This document shows, in pieces, positions 1 through 7,330 of a stretch of DNA of 33,137 nucleotides (position 1 is its first letter; each line of letters begins with the position of its first letter). The notes beneath the pieces were generated by a model. The model saw nothing but the letters and a program-made list of their open reading frames with translations. It did no database searches and was not told where the DNA came from. The position numbers and the translations under genes are program-made. The DNA lies in the NCBI GenBank assembly GCA_002508545.1, contig DAVH01000001.1, forward strand, positions 1 through 33,137, given 5' to 3'. Origin of the DNA: Methanomassiliicoccus sp. UBA6. GTDB lineage: Archaea > Thermoplasmatota > Thermoplasmata > Methanomassiliicoccales > Methanomassiliicoccaceae.

Positions 1-419
1 CCGGTCCCCGTGCCGGTGTAGTTGAACTGGACGTTGAGGCCCGAGGAGCCGGTGCCATGAGGATTATAGGTCAGCAGGCCGGCGGTGGGGGAGGCGAAGA
101 TCGGCACCCCCGGTGCGCCCATGGTCATGGGGGCGTACATGTTGATCGACGAGTCCCCGGTCACCAGCTGCTGGGAGATCATGCTGTCGACCTTGCCCTT
201 CAGCTGGCCGAACTGATCGATCGACCCGTTCATGTGCGCGCGCTCGTTGTCGAGCATCCAGGCCGGTACGTAGGAGTTGACGATCAGGGCCATGAACGCC
301 AGGAAGACGAGCAGCGCCATGATCGTCCCGATGGTGGATGCAACGCCTTGGCGGTCCTTCTTGAGAAGGGCTGCCCGGCTCGATCTGCTCAGAGCCCTGC
401 TACGCACTGGTACCGCCAT
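1..419 (-). CDS. Pilin-like / type IV pilin-type membrane protein, N-terminal part (runs off the window)
   Basis: The reading frame starts at an ATG at 417-419 and is still open at base 1, so only about 139 residues of the N-terminus are present. A basic, serine- and arginine-rich leader (about residues 6-24) is followed by the motif GVASTIGTIMALLVFL and a single hydrophobic helix at about residues 28-50. The rest is hydrophilic and probably outside the cell. This layout (charged leader, G-V-x-S-x-I-G, one helix) resembles archaeal type IV pilin-like and archaellin-like proteins, although no prepilin peptidase site can be proven. A GAGGTG Shine-Dalgarno site lies 8 bases before this ATG. An in-frame ATG at 459-461 sits where a TATA-like box near 487-495 would start a leaderless transcript, so that longer start is also possible. 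The coding call is firm; the family is an inference. Confidence 0.6.
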   Translation of the reverse strand, partial: MAVPVRSRALSRSSRAALLKKDRQGVASTIGTIMALLVFLAFMALIVNSYVPAWMLDNERAHMNGSIDQFGQLKGKVDSMISQQLVTGDSSINMYAPMTMGAPGVPIFASPTAGLLTYNPHGTGSSGLNVQFNYTGTGT

Positions 420-551
420 AGGATCTACACCTCGATTCGTCGAAGCAAGCGCCGGGGGCATCTTAAAGCCTTCGAGCTGGCTTACAATTATAAACAATAA
501 TAATTATCGCAATATGGTATGGATGGACGCTCTCGGCGGTGATTGGGAAAC

Positions 552-560
552 TTTATTATA
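552..560 (+). promoter_or_regulatory. TATA box of the tRNA-Phe gene
   Basis: The sequence TTTATTATA, preceded by a purine-rich GGGAAAC that fits a BRE element, lies about 26-30 bases before the first base of the mature tRNA at 586. This is the normal distance for an archaeal promoter. Confidence 0.7.
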
Positions 561-585
561 TCCGGGCCGATTACTCTCTGGCGAC

Positions 586-658
586 GCCGCAGTAACTCAG
601 CTGGGAGAGTGCAAGACTGAAGATCTTGAAGTCGCTGGTTCAAGTCCGGCCTGCGGCA
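586..658 (+). tRNA. tRNA-Phe (anticodon GAA)
   Basis: The 73-base segment folds into a full cloverleaf. The 7-bp acceptor stem is GCCGCAG with CTGCGGC, the D stem is ACTC with GAGT, the anticodon stem is CAAGA with TCTTG around the loop CTGAAGA (anticodon GAA), and the T stem is GCTGG with CCGGC around the loop TTCAAGT. The discriminator base is A. The CCA end is not encoded and no intron is present. It stands alone between divergent protein genes and has its own promoter. Confidence 0.95.
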
Positions 659-743
659 CTCCACTTCTCAATCATCCGCGCGACCGTTAGTTGCATGGGC
701 AAGTTCTATTAGCGGGACAGGACATAGCTCGCGGGGCGAAGAC

Positions 744-1175
744 ATGAACCTAGTGGGTTTCGAGACCAACACCATCGAGGCCAAGCGCTTCTCCAAGCCT
801 GGAGAGCACATGGCGAACATACGGATCGATCACAACAGCACCGTCACCCAGATCACCCGGGCATCCGACCGGACCGCCTCCGTGGAGTTCCGGTTCACCG
901 TCAACTACGTGGGCATGGGGTTCATCAAGATCGAGGGGACGGTCATGCTGGAGGGCGAGGTGGACACGCTGGTCAAGGAGTGGACGACGACCTCCTCGAT
1001 GCCCAACGAGGACGCCAACATCGTCCACAACGTCGTGGTGTCCAACTGCATCCCCACCGCCCTGCTCATCGCCAGGGACATCCGGCTGCCGCCGCCGTTC
1101 CCGCTGCCCCGCATCAACGTCGAGAAGAAGGCCACCCCCGCCCCGAGGTCCGCCCCGGGGCCGGAGTTCGCCTGA
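744..1175 (+). CDS. Conserved protein of unknown function (143 aa)
   Basis: I do not recognise the family with certainty. The product has no signal peptide or membrane helix. Its middle part (about residues 23-120) looks like a compact beta-rich domain and ends in an unusual hydrophobic and proline-rich block, LPPPFPLPRI, near residue 120. A proline- and alanine-rich tail follows. Codon use is strongly GC-rich at the third position, as in its neighbours, which supports a real gene. The ATG at 744 is preceded by only a weak GGGGCG; an ATG at 810 (MANIRID) has GGAG at a good distance and may be the true start, giving 121 residues. A T-rich stretch after the TGA stop marks the 3' end. It converges with the KaiC-like gene. 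Confidence 0.7.
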   Translation: MNLVGFETNTIEAKRFSKPGEHMANIRIDHNSTVTQITRASDRTASVEFRFTVNYVGMGFIKIEGTVMLEGEVDTLVKEWTTTSSMPNEDANIVHNVVVSNCIPTALLIARDIRLPPPFPLPRINVEKKATPAPRSAPGPEFA

Positions 1176-1195
1176 TACGGGGACTCCTAGCCCCA

Positions 1196-1212
1196 TATTT
1201 TTTCATTAATTA
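1196..1212. terminator. T-rich/A-rich terminator between convergent genes
   Basis: The 50 bases between the convergent stop codons at 1175 and 1226 are AT-rich, with a run of six T followed by CATTAATTATTATT, in strong contrast to the surrounding GC-rich DNA. Archaeal transcription ends at T-tracts, so this probably serves the plus-strand gene, and the nearby A-rich stretch (Ts on the other strand) may serve the minus-strand gene. Confidence 0.5.
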
Positions 1213-1225
1213 TTATTGAAATATC

Positions 1226-3058
1226 TTACTTAATATGATCTAGCGCGAACGATCCGATGCTCAGCCCGTGCCTGGTGGCGTTGTACCGGATGTACGAGCG
1301 CGACTGCACGTCGGTCACGCCGCGCACCATGAAGAAGGTCCGCAGCTGGTCGATCTTGAAGTCGATCATCCCGTCCATGATCGAGCCCAGCATCTGGATC
1401 TCCTGCTCCCCGTGCATGCCCTTCTCGATGGTGTAGAACGACACCGCGCGGTCCCTCTTGCGCCGCCCGCAGAAGGGGGTTAGGAAGCGGAAGGTCTGCG
1501 TCGGGTCGGAGTACGCGATCAGCGTGGACAGGGTGCGGAACGCCAGGCGGTAGTACTCGCTCTTCTCCTTGAACGCCTTGGCCGCCTCCTCCACCGCTTC
1601 CATGATCTGGTCGTGCGCGGTGGGCTGGTCTATGTAGGTGGTGTACTTGTCGACGGTGGTGTCGCCCATGCCCCTCGAGTACGAGTCGATGTACCTCACG
1701 AGGCCCAGCGCCTCGTAGTCCTCGTACGCCGGCAGCACCAGCTTCATCTCCTCGCGGAGGTCCGCGGGGGTCTTGTCCGTGGTCACCCAGATCGCGGGGA
1801 TGCCCTTCTTCAGGCCCTCGGCGATGAACTGGTCCACCATCGTCTCCTTGCCCACGAACGGGGGGCCGTGGACCAGGACGTTGGAGCCGAAGGGCACGCC
1901 GCCCAGGAGCAGGTCGTCCAGGCGGGGGTTGCCGGTCTTGGCCTTGGCGGCCTCGGTCTCCAGCGCTATCTCCTCGTCCTTGTGCTTGAGCTCCTCCTCT
2001 ATCGCGCCCATCTCCCGCTTCCGGAGCTCCGCCTCTTTGCTGCGGATGTACTCCTCCTTGGCCTTGAGGTCGCGCTCCTTCTTCTCCACCTCGGCCCTGA
2101 GCTCCTCCAGGCGCTTCTTCAGCTCCGCCTCCTCCAGCCCGCCGGTGGAGCGCTTGGCCTCCTCCAGGCGGCGCTTCTCCTCGGTGACCTTCTTCTCCCG
2201 GAACAGCAGGTCCTCCTCCCGGCGGGACAGCTCCTGCTCCTTGTACCCGATGATCTCCTTGAGGCCCTTGAGCTCGTCCTCCCGCTCGGTCAGGAGGTCC
2301 TTCATGCGGCCGACCGTCTCCTGCAGCTCCAGGATCCTCTTCTCCTTCTCCTGGAACTCCTTGATCTTCTCGTCGATCGCCTTGCTGGCCTCAGGCTTGG
2401 ACATCTTGGCCAGCTTCAGCTCGTCATCGCGGAGCTTGATCTCTATCTCCCGCGTCCTCAGCTCGGCCTCGAGCTGCTGCACGCGGTTCTTCAGCTCCTC
2501 CTCGCGGGCCCTGGCCTCGGCCTCCTTCTCGCTCAGCTCGGCCCGGTACCGCTCGACGATGATGGCGCTCTCCGCCCCGTTCATCCCCAGGGCCCGCTCC
2601 CTCATCTCTAGGTCGTTCTCCTTGTCCCGGAGCGCGGCCTCGCGGCTCTTCAGCGACTCCGGCGCGGAAGCCACCGCGCGATCTCGAAGCTCCGAGTTCA
2701 CCTTGGTCAGCCGGTTGACCTCGGCCCTCAGCCTGGCGTTCTCCTCGCTGGCCTCCCCTTCCGCCCCGCCCCCGGCGGCGGTGAGCTTGCGGAGCTGGGC
2801 GATCTCCGCCTCGTACTGGGCGATGCGCTCCTTGAGCTCGGGGTCGAGGTCCAGGACGTCAGGGGTGTCGCTGTAGAATGTGGTGTGCTCGGCCGGGTCC
2901 TCTTCCAGCCAGGCCATAAGGGTGGATTCGCCGGCCATCCATCGGCGCAGCTCCTCCGCCTGGTCGGCGGCGCCTTCCTCGTGACCGGAAAGCGATGCCG
3001 TAGACCCTTCCTCGCCCTGCAGGGGGCTCGTTTCCTTGCCCTTCCTTCTCCGAGCCAA
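1226..3058 (-). CDS. Long coiled-coil protein with C-terminal KaiC/RecA-like ATPase domain
   Basis: The 610-residue product has an acidic N-terminus, a very long charged coiled coil rich in E, K, R and L (about residues 70-370), then a RecA-superfamily domain of the KaiC/GvpD type (about 375-610). The domain opens with TGNPRLDDLLLGG and has a P-loop-like GPPFVGKET at 398-406. Here the residue after the lysine is Glu instead of the usual Ser/Thr, followed by Thr, so nucleotide binding may be altered. No membrane helix is seen. The family includes signalling and scaffold ATPases; a specific role cannot be given. The frame begins with a TTG at 3056-3058. A TATA-like box at 3071-3082 would place transcription start near 3050, so translation may begin further inside, for example at residue 41. 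Confidence 0.8.
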   Translation of the reverse strand: MARRRKGKETSPLQGEEGSTASLSGHEEGAADQAEELRRWMAGESTLMAWLEEDPAEHTTFYSDTPDVLDLDPELKERIAQYEAEIAQLRKLTAAGGGAEGEASEENARLRAEVNRLTKVNSELRDRAVASAPESLKSREAALRDKENDLEMRERALGMNGAESAIIVERYRAELSEKEAEARAREEELKNRVQQLEAELRTREIEIKLRDDELKLAKMSKPEASKAIDEKIKEFQEKEKRILELQETVGRMKDLLTEREDELKGLKEIIGYKEQELSRREEDLLFREKKVTEEKRRLEEAKRSTGGLEEAELKKRLEELRAEVEKKERDLKAKEEYIRSKEAELRKREMGAIEEELKHKDEEIALETEAAKAKTGNPRLDDLLLGGVPFGSNVLVHGPPFVGKETMVDQFIAEGLKKGIPAIWVTTDKTPADLREEMKLVLPAYEDYEALGLVRYIDSYSRGMGDTTVDKYTTYIDQPTAHDQIMEAVEEAAKAFKEKSEYYRLAFRTLSTLIAYSDPTQTFRFLTPFCGRRKRDRAVSFYTIEKGMHGEQEIQMLGSIMDGMIDFKIDQLRTFFMVRGVTDVQSRSYIRYNATRHGLSIGSFALDHIK

Positions 3059-3070
3059 AATACCACATCA

Positions 3071-3082
3071 ATTATAATAATT
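3071..3082 (-). promoter_or_regulatory. TATA-like promoter of the coiled-coil KaiC-like gene
   Basis: ATTATTATAATT read on the minus strand is an AT island just before the proposed TTG start. Its spacing predicts a transcript start at about 3048-3055, slightly inside the longest reading frame, and this makes the annotated N-terminus uncertain. Confidence 0.45.
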
Positions 3083-3230
3083 GGCCGTGGAACCCACCTG
3101 GGCATTATTAACCATTTCGCCCTGTATAATCGTCAGCGAAAATATCAAAGGGCATTTTTATCTAACAAAGAAAAATGTTCCCTGGGAGGCGAGCCAGCAT
3201 GCTTCATTTTACGATTGTCAGAGACAAAGA

Positions 3231-3238
3231 GATATATA
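3231..3238 (+). promoter_or_regulatory. TATA box of the 54-residue protein gene
   Basis: GATATATA lies 50-57 bases before the ATG at 3288 and predicts a transcript start near 3262. This leaves a short leader that contains the AGGTG ribosome site. Confidence 0.5.
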
Positions 3239-3287
3239 CCGACAGGAGTATTCAATTCGAAGGGCCATTACGACCAGGTGTTCTTCC

Positions 3288-3452
3288 ATGGAGAAGCAGA
3301 TACACGTCAAGATCGACAAGAAGAGCGACTTGACACTGCGCGAGGTGCTTCGCAAGATCGAGGAGATCCAGGCCGAGCACCCCGAGTTGGACGTCTTTTT
3401 CGACGGGGACATCTACGCCATCTGCTCCCGCCCCCGGAAGGACCCCGAGTAA
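3288..3452 (+). CDS. Small conserved-looking protein (54 aa), unknown function
   Basis: This short reading frame has GC-rich third positions, an AGGTG ribosome site 8 bases before the ATG and its own TATA box at 3231-3238. The product is highly charged (start MEKQIHVKIDKK). A predicted helix with many acidic and basic residues (about 16-33) is followed by a short beta-like stretch, LDVFFDGDIYAIC. It has one cysteine and no membrane helix. The beta-alpha-beta pattern suggests a tiny folded domain. No family is recognised. It stands alone between the coiled-coil gene (divergent) and the deoxyhypusine synthase family gene. Confidence 0.65.
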   Translation: MEKQIHVKIDKKSDLTLREVLRKIEEIQAEHPELDVFFDGDIYAICSRPRKDPE

Positions 3453-3542
3453 CATCCTAGCAACGATTCTTCGGGCACCGACGACCGGCGATGCTGGCCA
3501 GGTAAGACATCAGAGCGGTTTCTTGCAGGTGTGAAGGACAAG

Positions 3543-3550
3543 CTTAATAT
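3543..3550 (+). promoter_or_regulatory. Probable TATA box of the deoxyhypusine synthase family gene
   Basis: CTTAATAT in an otherwise GC-rich stretch predicts a start near 3572. This leaves a leader of about 80 bases before the ATG at 3650, long for an archaeal mRNA. Confidence 0.4.
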
Positions 3551-3649
3551 CCTCGATATCATCACATCGGTCACGGCGGGGGTCTATGACCTCGACCGAG
3601 CCTCTGGGCGCCCGGTCGACGTTCCCGTCGAAAAGACGAGTGAACACCA

Positions 3650-4672
3650 ATGAACAAGAAAGATCTCCTGAAGAGAGTCGTCAAGCAGGTAGACGCGACC
3701 AAGTTCGATTCCACGCCGATCATCGACAGCATGCGTGAGATGTCGTTCACTTCACGTGATACCGCCCGGGCGGCCGATATCTTCAAGATGATGCTGGAGG
3801 ACAAGGACTGCACCACCATCCTGACGTTGGCGGGCAGCACCAGCGCCGGCGGATGCATGAACGTCTATGCCGACATGATCAAGTACAACATGATCGACGC
3901 GGTGGTGGCCACCGGCGCCTCGATCGTGGACATGGACTTCTTCGAGGCCCTGGGCTTCAAGCATTACCACGGCACCCCGTTCATCGATGACCACATGCTC
4001 AGGGAAAACTACGTAGACCGCATCTACGACACCTACATCGACGAGGAGGAGCTCCAGAAGTGCGACGCTACGGTGAAGGCCATCGCCGACGGCATGGAGC
4101 CCCGGCCGTACTCCTCGAGGGAGTTCATCCAGGAGATGGGCAGGTGGCTCACCAAGAACGCCAAGAAGGAGAACTCGCTGGTCGAGCTTGCCTACAAGCA
4201 TGACGTCCCGGTGTTCTGCCCCGCGTTCTCGGACTCCAGCGCCGGCTTCGGTCTGGTGATGCACCAGCACGCCAACCCCAAGAACCACGTCTCCATCGAC
4301 TCGGTGAAGGACTTCTACGAGCTCACCAAGATCAAGATGGCGGCGAAGACCTCCGGCCTGTTCATGATCGGGGGCGGCGTCCCCAAGAACTTCGCGCAGG
4401 ACACCGTGGTGTGCGCGGAGTGCCTGGGCGTGGAGGTCCCCATGCACCAGTACGCCGTGCAGATAACCGTGGCGGACGTGCGCGACGGCGCGTGCTCCTC
4501 CTCCACCCTCAAGGAGGCGTCCTCCTGGGGCAAGGTGCAGACGACCTACGAGCAGATGGTGTACGCCGAGGCGACCACCGTGGTGCCCCTGATCTTCAGC
4601 TACGTCTACCACAACGCGGACCTGAAGTCCCGCCAGCGGTACGCCTGGGCCAAGATGCTCGACGAGATGTGA
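3650..4672 (+). CDS. dys: Deoxyhypusine synthase family protein (DHS / SpeY-like)
   Basis: This 340-residue protein belongs to the deoxyhypusine synthase family, which moves an aminobutyl group from spermidine to a lysine of aIF5A or, in homospermidine-type members, to a polyamine. Landmarks are LTLAGSTSAGG (59-68), VVATGAS (85-91), the HYHGTP block (105-110), RIYDTYIDEEEL (124-135), the glycine-rich GGGVPKNF (241-248) and SSWGK (291-295). K295 corresponds to the catalytic lysine of DHS. The block HYHGTPFIDDHMLR and the RIYD motif resemble the SpeY-like branch more than canonical archaeal DHS, so hypusine formation is likely but not proven. The ATG is preceded by GAGTGA, and an in-frame TGA just upstream fixes the start region. 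It is transcribed alone, with a T-rich terminator downstream. Confidence 0.85.
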   Translation: MNKKDLLKRVVKQVDATKFDSTPIIDSMREMSFTSRDTARAADIFKMMLEDKDCTTILTLAGSTSAGGCMNVYADMIKYNMIDAVVATGASIVDMDFFEALGFKHYHGTPFIDDHMLRENYVDRIYDTYIDEEELQKCDATVKAIADGMEPRPYSSREFIQEMGRWLTKNAKKENSLVELAYKHDVPVFCPAFSDSSAGFGLVMHQHANPKNHVSIDSVKDFYELTKIKMAAKTSGLFMIGGGVPKNFAQDTVVCAECLGVEVPMHQYAVQITVADVRDGACSSSTLKEASSWGKVQTTYEQMVYAEATTVVPLIFSYVYHNADLKSRQRYAWAKMLDEM

Positions 4673-4696
4673 GACGACTGGGGTCCGCAAGGACCT

Positions 4697-4711
4697 CCTT
4701 CTTTTTTCTTA
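4697..4711 (+). terminator. T-rich terminator after the deoxyhypusine synthase family gene
   Basis: CTTCTTTTTTCTT begins about 25 bases after the TGA at 4672. It is a typical archaeal poly-T end without a strong hairpin. Confidence 0.6.
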
Positions 4712-4741
4712 TACCAATCTTCTCAGCCCACCGGCCTCAAG

Positions 4742-4748
4742 CTTTAAG
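4742..4748 (+). promoter_or_regulatory. TATA box of the DUF531-like gene
   Basis: CTTTAAG lies 32-38 bases before the ATG at 4780 and places the transcript start about 10 bases before the start codon, giving a nearly leaderless mRNA. Confidence 0.5.
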
Positions 4749-4779
4749 GGAACAAGCCGCTTCCGACGTCGACCGCATC

Positions 4780-5331
4780 ATGTCCCGATTAGGCCGTCCG
4801 ACCCTCGCGCTGTACAACTCCTACGATCCCAAGAGCTTCCGGGAGGCCCACCGACGGGCGCTGGCGCGGGCCGGGCCGTTGGCCCTCGCGTTCGACTTCA
4901 ACCTCGCCACCTTCGGCTTCCCTTTCCCCCCGGAGCTGACCACCCCGCAGGAGATCGCCGACTGGGTGGCGACGACCACGTCGATCGGCGAGCACGGAGG
5001 CTTCCTCAAGGAGCTGACCGCCCGGGGCCGCTTCCAGACCTTCGCCTACCCCAACAGGGGGTTCCCGCCCCAGCTGGGCGATGTCGTGCTCACCACCAGG
5101 AAGCCGGAGCCGGGGAAGAAGGTCTCCCTCGACGATGTCGTCGGCGCGCTGAAGCGGGGGCAGAGCGTCATGGTGGTCTTCGGCCTCGGTCCGAAGGGCG
5201 CCCCCAAGGAGGTGTTCGAGATGACCCGGAAGCACCTCGACATCACCCCGGGAGGCTTCTCCTTGGAGACCTGCACCGCCATGGGCGTGGTCGTGGGCGC
5301 GATCGCCTACCGGCTCAACGATGCCAGGTGA
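4780..5331 (+). CDS. DUF531-like archaeal protein, possible SPOUT-fold RNA methyltransferase relative
   Basis: The 183-residue product has two recognisable parts: an N-terminal half beginning TLALYNSYDPKSFREAHRRA, and a C-terminal segment with VFGLGPKGAPKE (about residues 131-142) followed by a D-I-T-P-G-G-x-S-L-E-T-C-T-A block (about 152-166). That G-L-G-P-x-G ... S-L-E-T-C-T-A pattern is like the knotted cofactor loop of SPOUT RNA methyltransferases. My memory links the whole protein to the archaeal family DUF531, and the methyltransferase link is an inference from the motif. The reading frame is open well upstream, but the ATG at 4780 sits just after a TATA box, so I chose it. No partner gene is apparent; the neighbours are deoxyhypusine synthase (same strand) and purM (convergent). 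Confidence 0.75.
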   Translation: MSRLGRPTLALYNSYDPKSFREAHRRALARAGPLALAFDFNLATFGFPFPPELTTPQEIADWVATTTSIGEHGGFLKELTARGRFQTFAYPNRGFPPQLGDVVLTTRKPEPGKKVSLDDVVGALKRGQSVMVVFGLGPKGAPKEVFEMTRKHLDITPGGFSLETCTAMGVVVGAIAYRLNDAR

Positions 5332-5484
5332 GGCGGGACATCCCCCCGGATCATGGAGGGAGCATCATGGTCGATGCCGATTAGAAGTAAGCGATCTGAG
5401 AGCAACGCCTGCATCTGGACGTAGATCCCAGGGCCCCGGTGGCGATCCGTCCCCCGGGAAGGGGATTAAACGAGGCACGGGGGA

Positions 5485-6516
5485 TCAGTATCTCTCGTAC
5501 CTCAGGCCGAGGGAGGGCACGGCTACTCCGCCGCCCTCGACCACCGTGCCGACGATCCTGGCCCCCTCGCCGTACACCGACACCGCCTTCCTGGCGTCCT
5601 CGGGCGGACACACCAAGGCGAACCCCATGCCCATGTTGAAGGTCTGGTACATCTCCTCCTGCTCCACCGAGCCGAGGTCCTGGAGCACCTTGAACACCGG
5701 CGGCACGGGCATCGGCTCATCTATGGAGATGCCCACGCCGTGGCGCAGGCGGAGGAAGTTGCGCAGCCCGCCACCGGTGACGTCGATCATGCCGTGGACC
5801 GTGCACGAGCGGACGATCTCCAGCACCTTGCGGACGTATATCTCCGTGGGGGTCAGCAGCTCCATGCCGATGGTCCCGCCGAGCTTGGGGAACTTCTCGT
5901 CCCATTCCACCTCGTTCCTCTCCAGGACCCTGCGCGCCAGCGTCAGGCCGTTGGAGTGCACGCCCGAGGAGGGCAGGCCGACCACCGCGTCGCCCACCGC
6001 GACCTTGGAGCCGTCGATGATGCGGTCCTTTCGCACCATGCCCAGGCAGGACCCCGAGAGGTCGATCTCCTTCATTATCTCAGGCAGCACGGCCACCTCG
6101 CCGCCCACCAGGTCGCAGTTCGCCAGCTCGCACCCCTTGTTCAGGCCGACGCCGATCTGCTCCATTAGCGCGGGATCGGGCTTATCGATGGCCAGGTAGT
6201 CGACGAAGGAGATGGGCTCCGCCCCGACGCAGATGGTGTCGTTGACGTTCATGGCCACGCAGTCGATGCCCACGGTGTCCCACTTGTTGAGGGCCTTGGC
6301 GATGAGCAGCTTGGTGCCCACCCCGTCGGTGCATAGCGTGAGCGCCACGTCCCCGAAGTCGATGAGCCCGGTGAACTGGCCCGGTAGGTCGATCATCTTG
6401 ACCTTCCCCGAGCGGCGGAAGGTGAGCTGCTTCACGAGGGCCTCTATGGCCTGGGACTTGGCGTCGATGTTCACGCCCGCCTGGGCATAGGTCATGGGCT
6501 TATTGCTGCAGGACAT
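5485..6516 (-). CDS. purM: Phosphoribosylformylglycinamidine cyclo-ligase (PurM, AIR synthetase)
   Basis: PurM closes the imidazole ring in purine synthesis, turning FGAM and ATP into AIR, in the cytoplasm. The 343-residue length is normal. The sequence shows the family start MTYAQAGVNIDAK (from residue 8), the ATP/metal loop LCTDGVGTKLLIA (about 81-93), AMNVNDTICVGAEP (about 107-121) and GLPSSGVHSNGL in the C-terminal domain, followed by MIDVTGGGLRNFLR. The longest start is the ATG at 6514-6516; the second ATG at 6493-6495 matches the usual N-terminus of the family and may be the real one. It is transcribed away from the RrmJ-like gene from a shared 88-base promoter region and no other purine gene is nearby. 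Confidence 0.95.
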   Translation of the reverse strand: MSCSNKPMTYAQAGVNIDAKSQAIEALVKQLTFRRSGKVKMIDLPGQFTGLIDFGDVALTLCTDGVGTKLLIAKALNKWDTVGIDCVAMNVNDTICVGAEPISFVDYLAIDKPDPALMEQIGVGLNKGCELANCDLVGGEVAVLPEIMKEIDLSGSCLGMVRKDRIIDGSKVAVGDAVVGLPSSGVHSNGLTLARRVLERNEVEWDEKFPKLGGTIGMELLTPTEIYVRKVLEIVRSCTVHGMIDVTGGGLRNFLRLRHGVGISIDEPMPVPPVFKVLQDLGSVEQEEMYQTFNMGMGFALVCPPEDARKAVSVYGEGARIVGTVVEGGGVAVPSLGLRYERY

Positions 6517-6570
6517 GCTGACCGCTACTGTATTCGCTCCTTGGCTTCAAACCTTTTCCCGGGAGAACAT

Positions 6571-6580
6571 AAACTTTAAG
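6571..6580. promoter_or_regulatory. Shared TATA element between divergent purM and rrmJ-like genes
   Basis: AAACTTTAAG reads as a TATA-like element on both strands. On the plus strand it predicts initiation near 6602, essentially leaderless for the ATG at 6605. On the minus strand it predicts initiation near 6545, about 29 bases before the purM ATG. Confidence 0.5.
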
Positions 6581-6604
6581 GCCGGGGGGCGAATAGAGCG
6601 GACC

Positions 6605-7258
6605 ATGAGCAAGCGCTGGCTGAACGAGCGGAGGCAGGACTTCTATTACCGGAAGGCCAAGAAGCTCAACTACCGCTCCCGCGCGTCGTTCAAGCTCCAT
6701 CAGATCAACGAGAGGTTCGACATCTTCAAGCCAGGGATGTCCGTGGTGGACCTCGGCGCGGCGCCGGGCGGATGGCTGCAGATCGCCAAGGAGCGCGTCG
6801 GCCCCAACGGGAAGGTGGTGGGGGTCGACCTTCAGCACATCGCTCCCCTGGAGGGAGTGTCGACGATCAAGGGGGACATCACCAAGCAGGAGACGGTGGA
6901 GGAGCTCCGCTCCCTGCTCGGCGGCAACGCGGACGTGGTCATCTCGGACATGTCCCCCAACATCAGCGGGAACTACTCGATAGATCACGCCCGGTCGGTG
7001 GACCTGTGCACCCACGCCCTTAACTTCGCCCGGCAGACGCTGAGGCCGGGAGGCTCGCTGGTCATGAAGATCTTCGAGGGGGACATGATCAACGCGTTCC
7101 TCAAGGACGTGCGCTCGAGCTTCACCTCGGTGAAGCTGCACTCGCCCAAGGCCTCCCGCTCGCAAAGCTCCGAGATATACATCGTGGCCAAGGGGTTCAA
7201 GGGGGGCGGCGCGGACCCCGCCAGCGCGACAGGGCCCGAAGATATATCCGTCGATTAA
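6605..7258 (+). CDS. rrmJ: RrmJ/FtsJ-family ribose 2'-O-methyltransferase (23S rRNA Um type)
   Basis: The protein transfers a methyl group from S-adenosylmethionine to a ribose 2'-OH, most likely in 23S rRNA. All four residues of the catalytic K-D-K-E set are visible: K30 (RASFK), D115 (ISDMSP), K155 (VMKIF) and E190 (SSEIY). The SAM loop DLGAAPGG is at 49-56. The 217-residue length is normal, with a short glycine- and alanine-rich tail after about residue 198. The ATG at 6605 comes 25 bases after a TATA element, so the mRNA is probably leaderless. A methyltransferase acting on tRNA (Trm7 type) is the main alternative within the family. Confidence 0.92.
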   Translation: MSKRWLNERRQDFYYRKAKKLNYRSRASFKLHQINERFDIFKPGMSVVDLGAAPGGWLQIAKERVGPNGKVVGVDLQHIAPLEGVSTIKGDITKQETVEELRSLLGGNADVVISDMSPNISGNYSIDHARSVDLCTHALNFARQTLRPGGSLVMKIFEGDMINAFLKDVRSSFTSVKLHSPKASRSQSSEIYIVAKGFKGGGADPASATGPEDISVD

Positions 7259-7269
7259 TATCTAAGGTA

Positions 7270-7287
7270 GTAATCATTTGTGATTAC
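7270..7287. repeat. Perfect inverted repeat just after the rrmJ-like gene
   Basis: GTAATCA and TGATTAC form a 7-bp perfect inverted repeat around TTTG, 12 bases after the TAA stop at 7258. A pyrimidine-rich stretch follows. It could be a terminator hairpin or an operator for the small RNA-like unit directly downstream; the sequence does not decide between these. Confidence 0.5.
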
Positions 7288-7299
7288 CACGCCTCCCTC

Positions 7300-7308
7300 C
7301 TTTAATAA
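7300..7308 (+). promoter_or_regulatory. TATA box in front of the putative small RNA
   Basis: CTTTAATAA lies 24-32 bases before base 7332, where a stem-forming GGGAGCGG begins. The spacing fits an archaeal promoter for a transcript that starts at the stem. Confidence 0.5.
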
Positions 7309-7330
7309 CCCCAAGGGTACTCAAGGAATT

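Noticed and set aside
57..500. Plus-strand open frame over the pilin-like gene
   Set aside because: It is rich in H, R, G and D in the manner of GC-rich antisense frames. The minus strand encodes a sensible membrane protein there.
3453..3649. Possible small RNA or C/D box RNA before the deoxyhypusine synthase family gene
   Set aside because: No clear C and D boxes or closed stem; most likely only promoter and leader.
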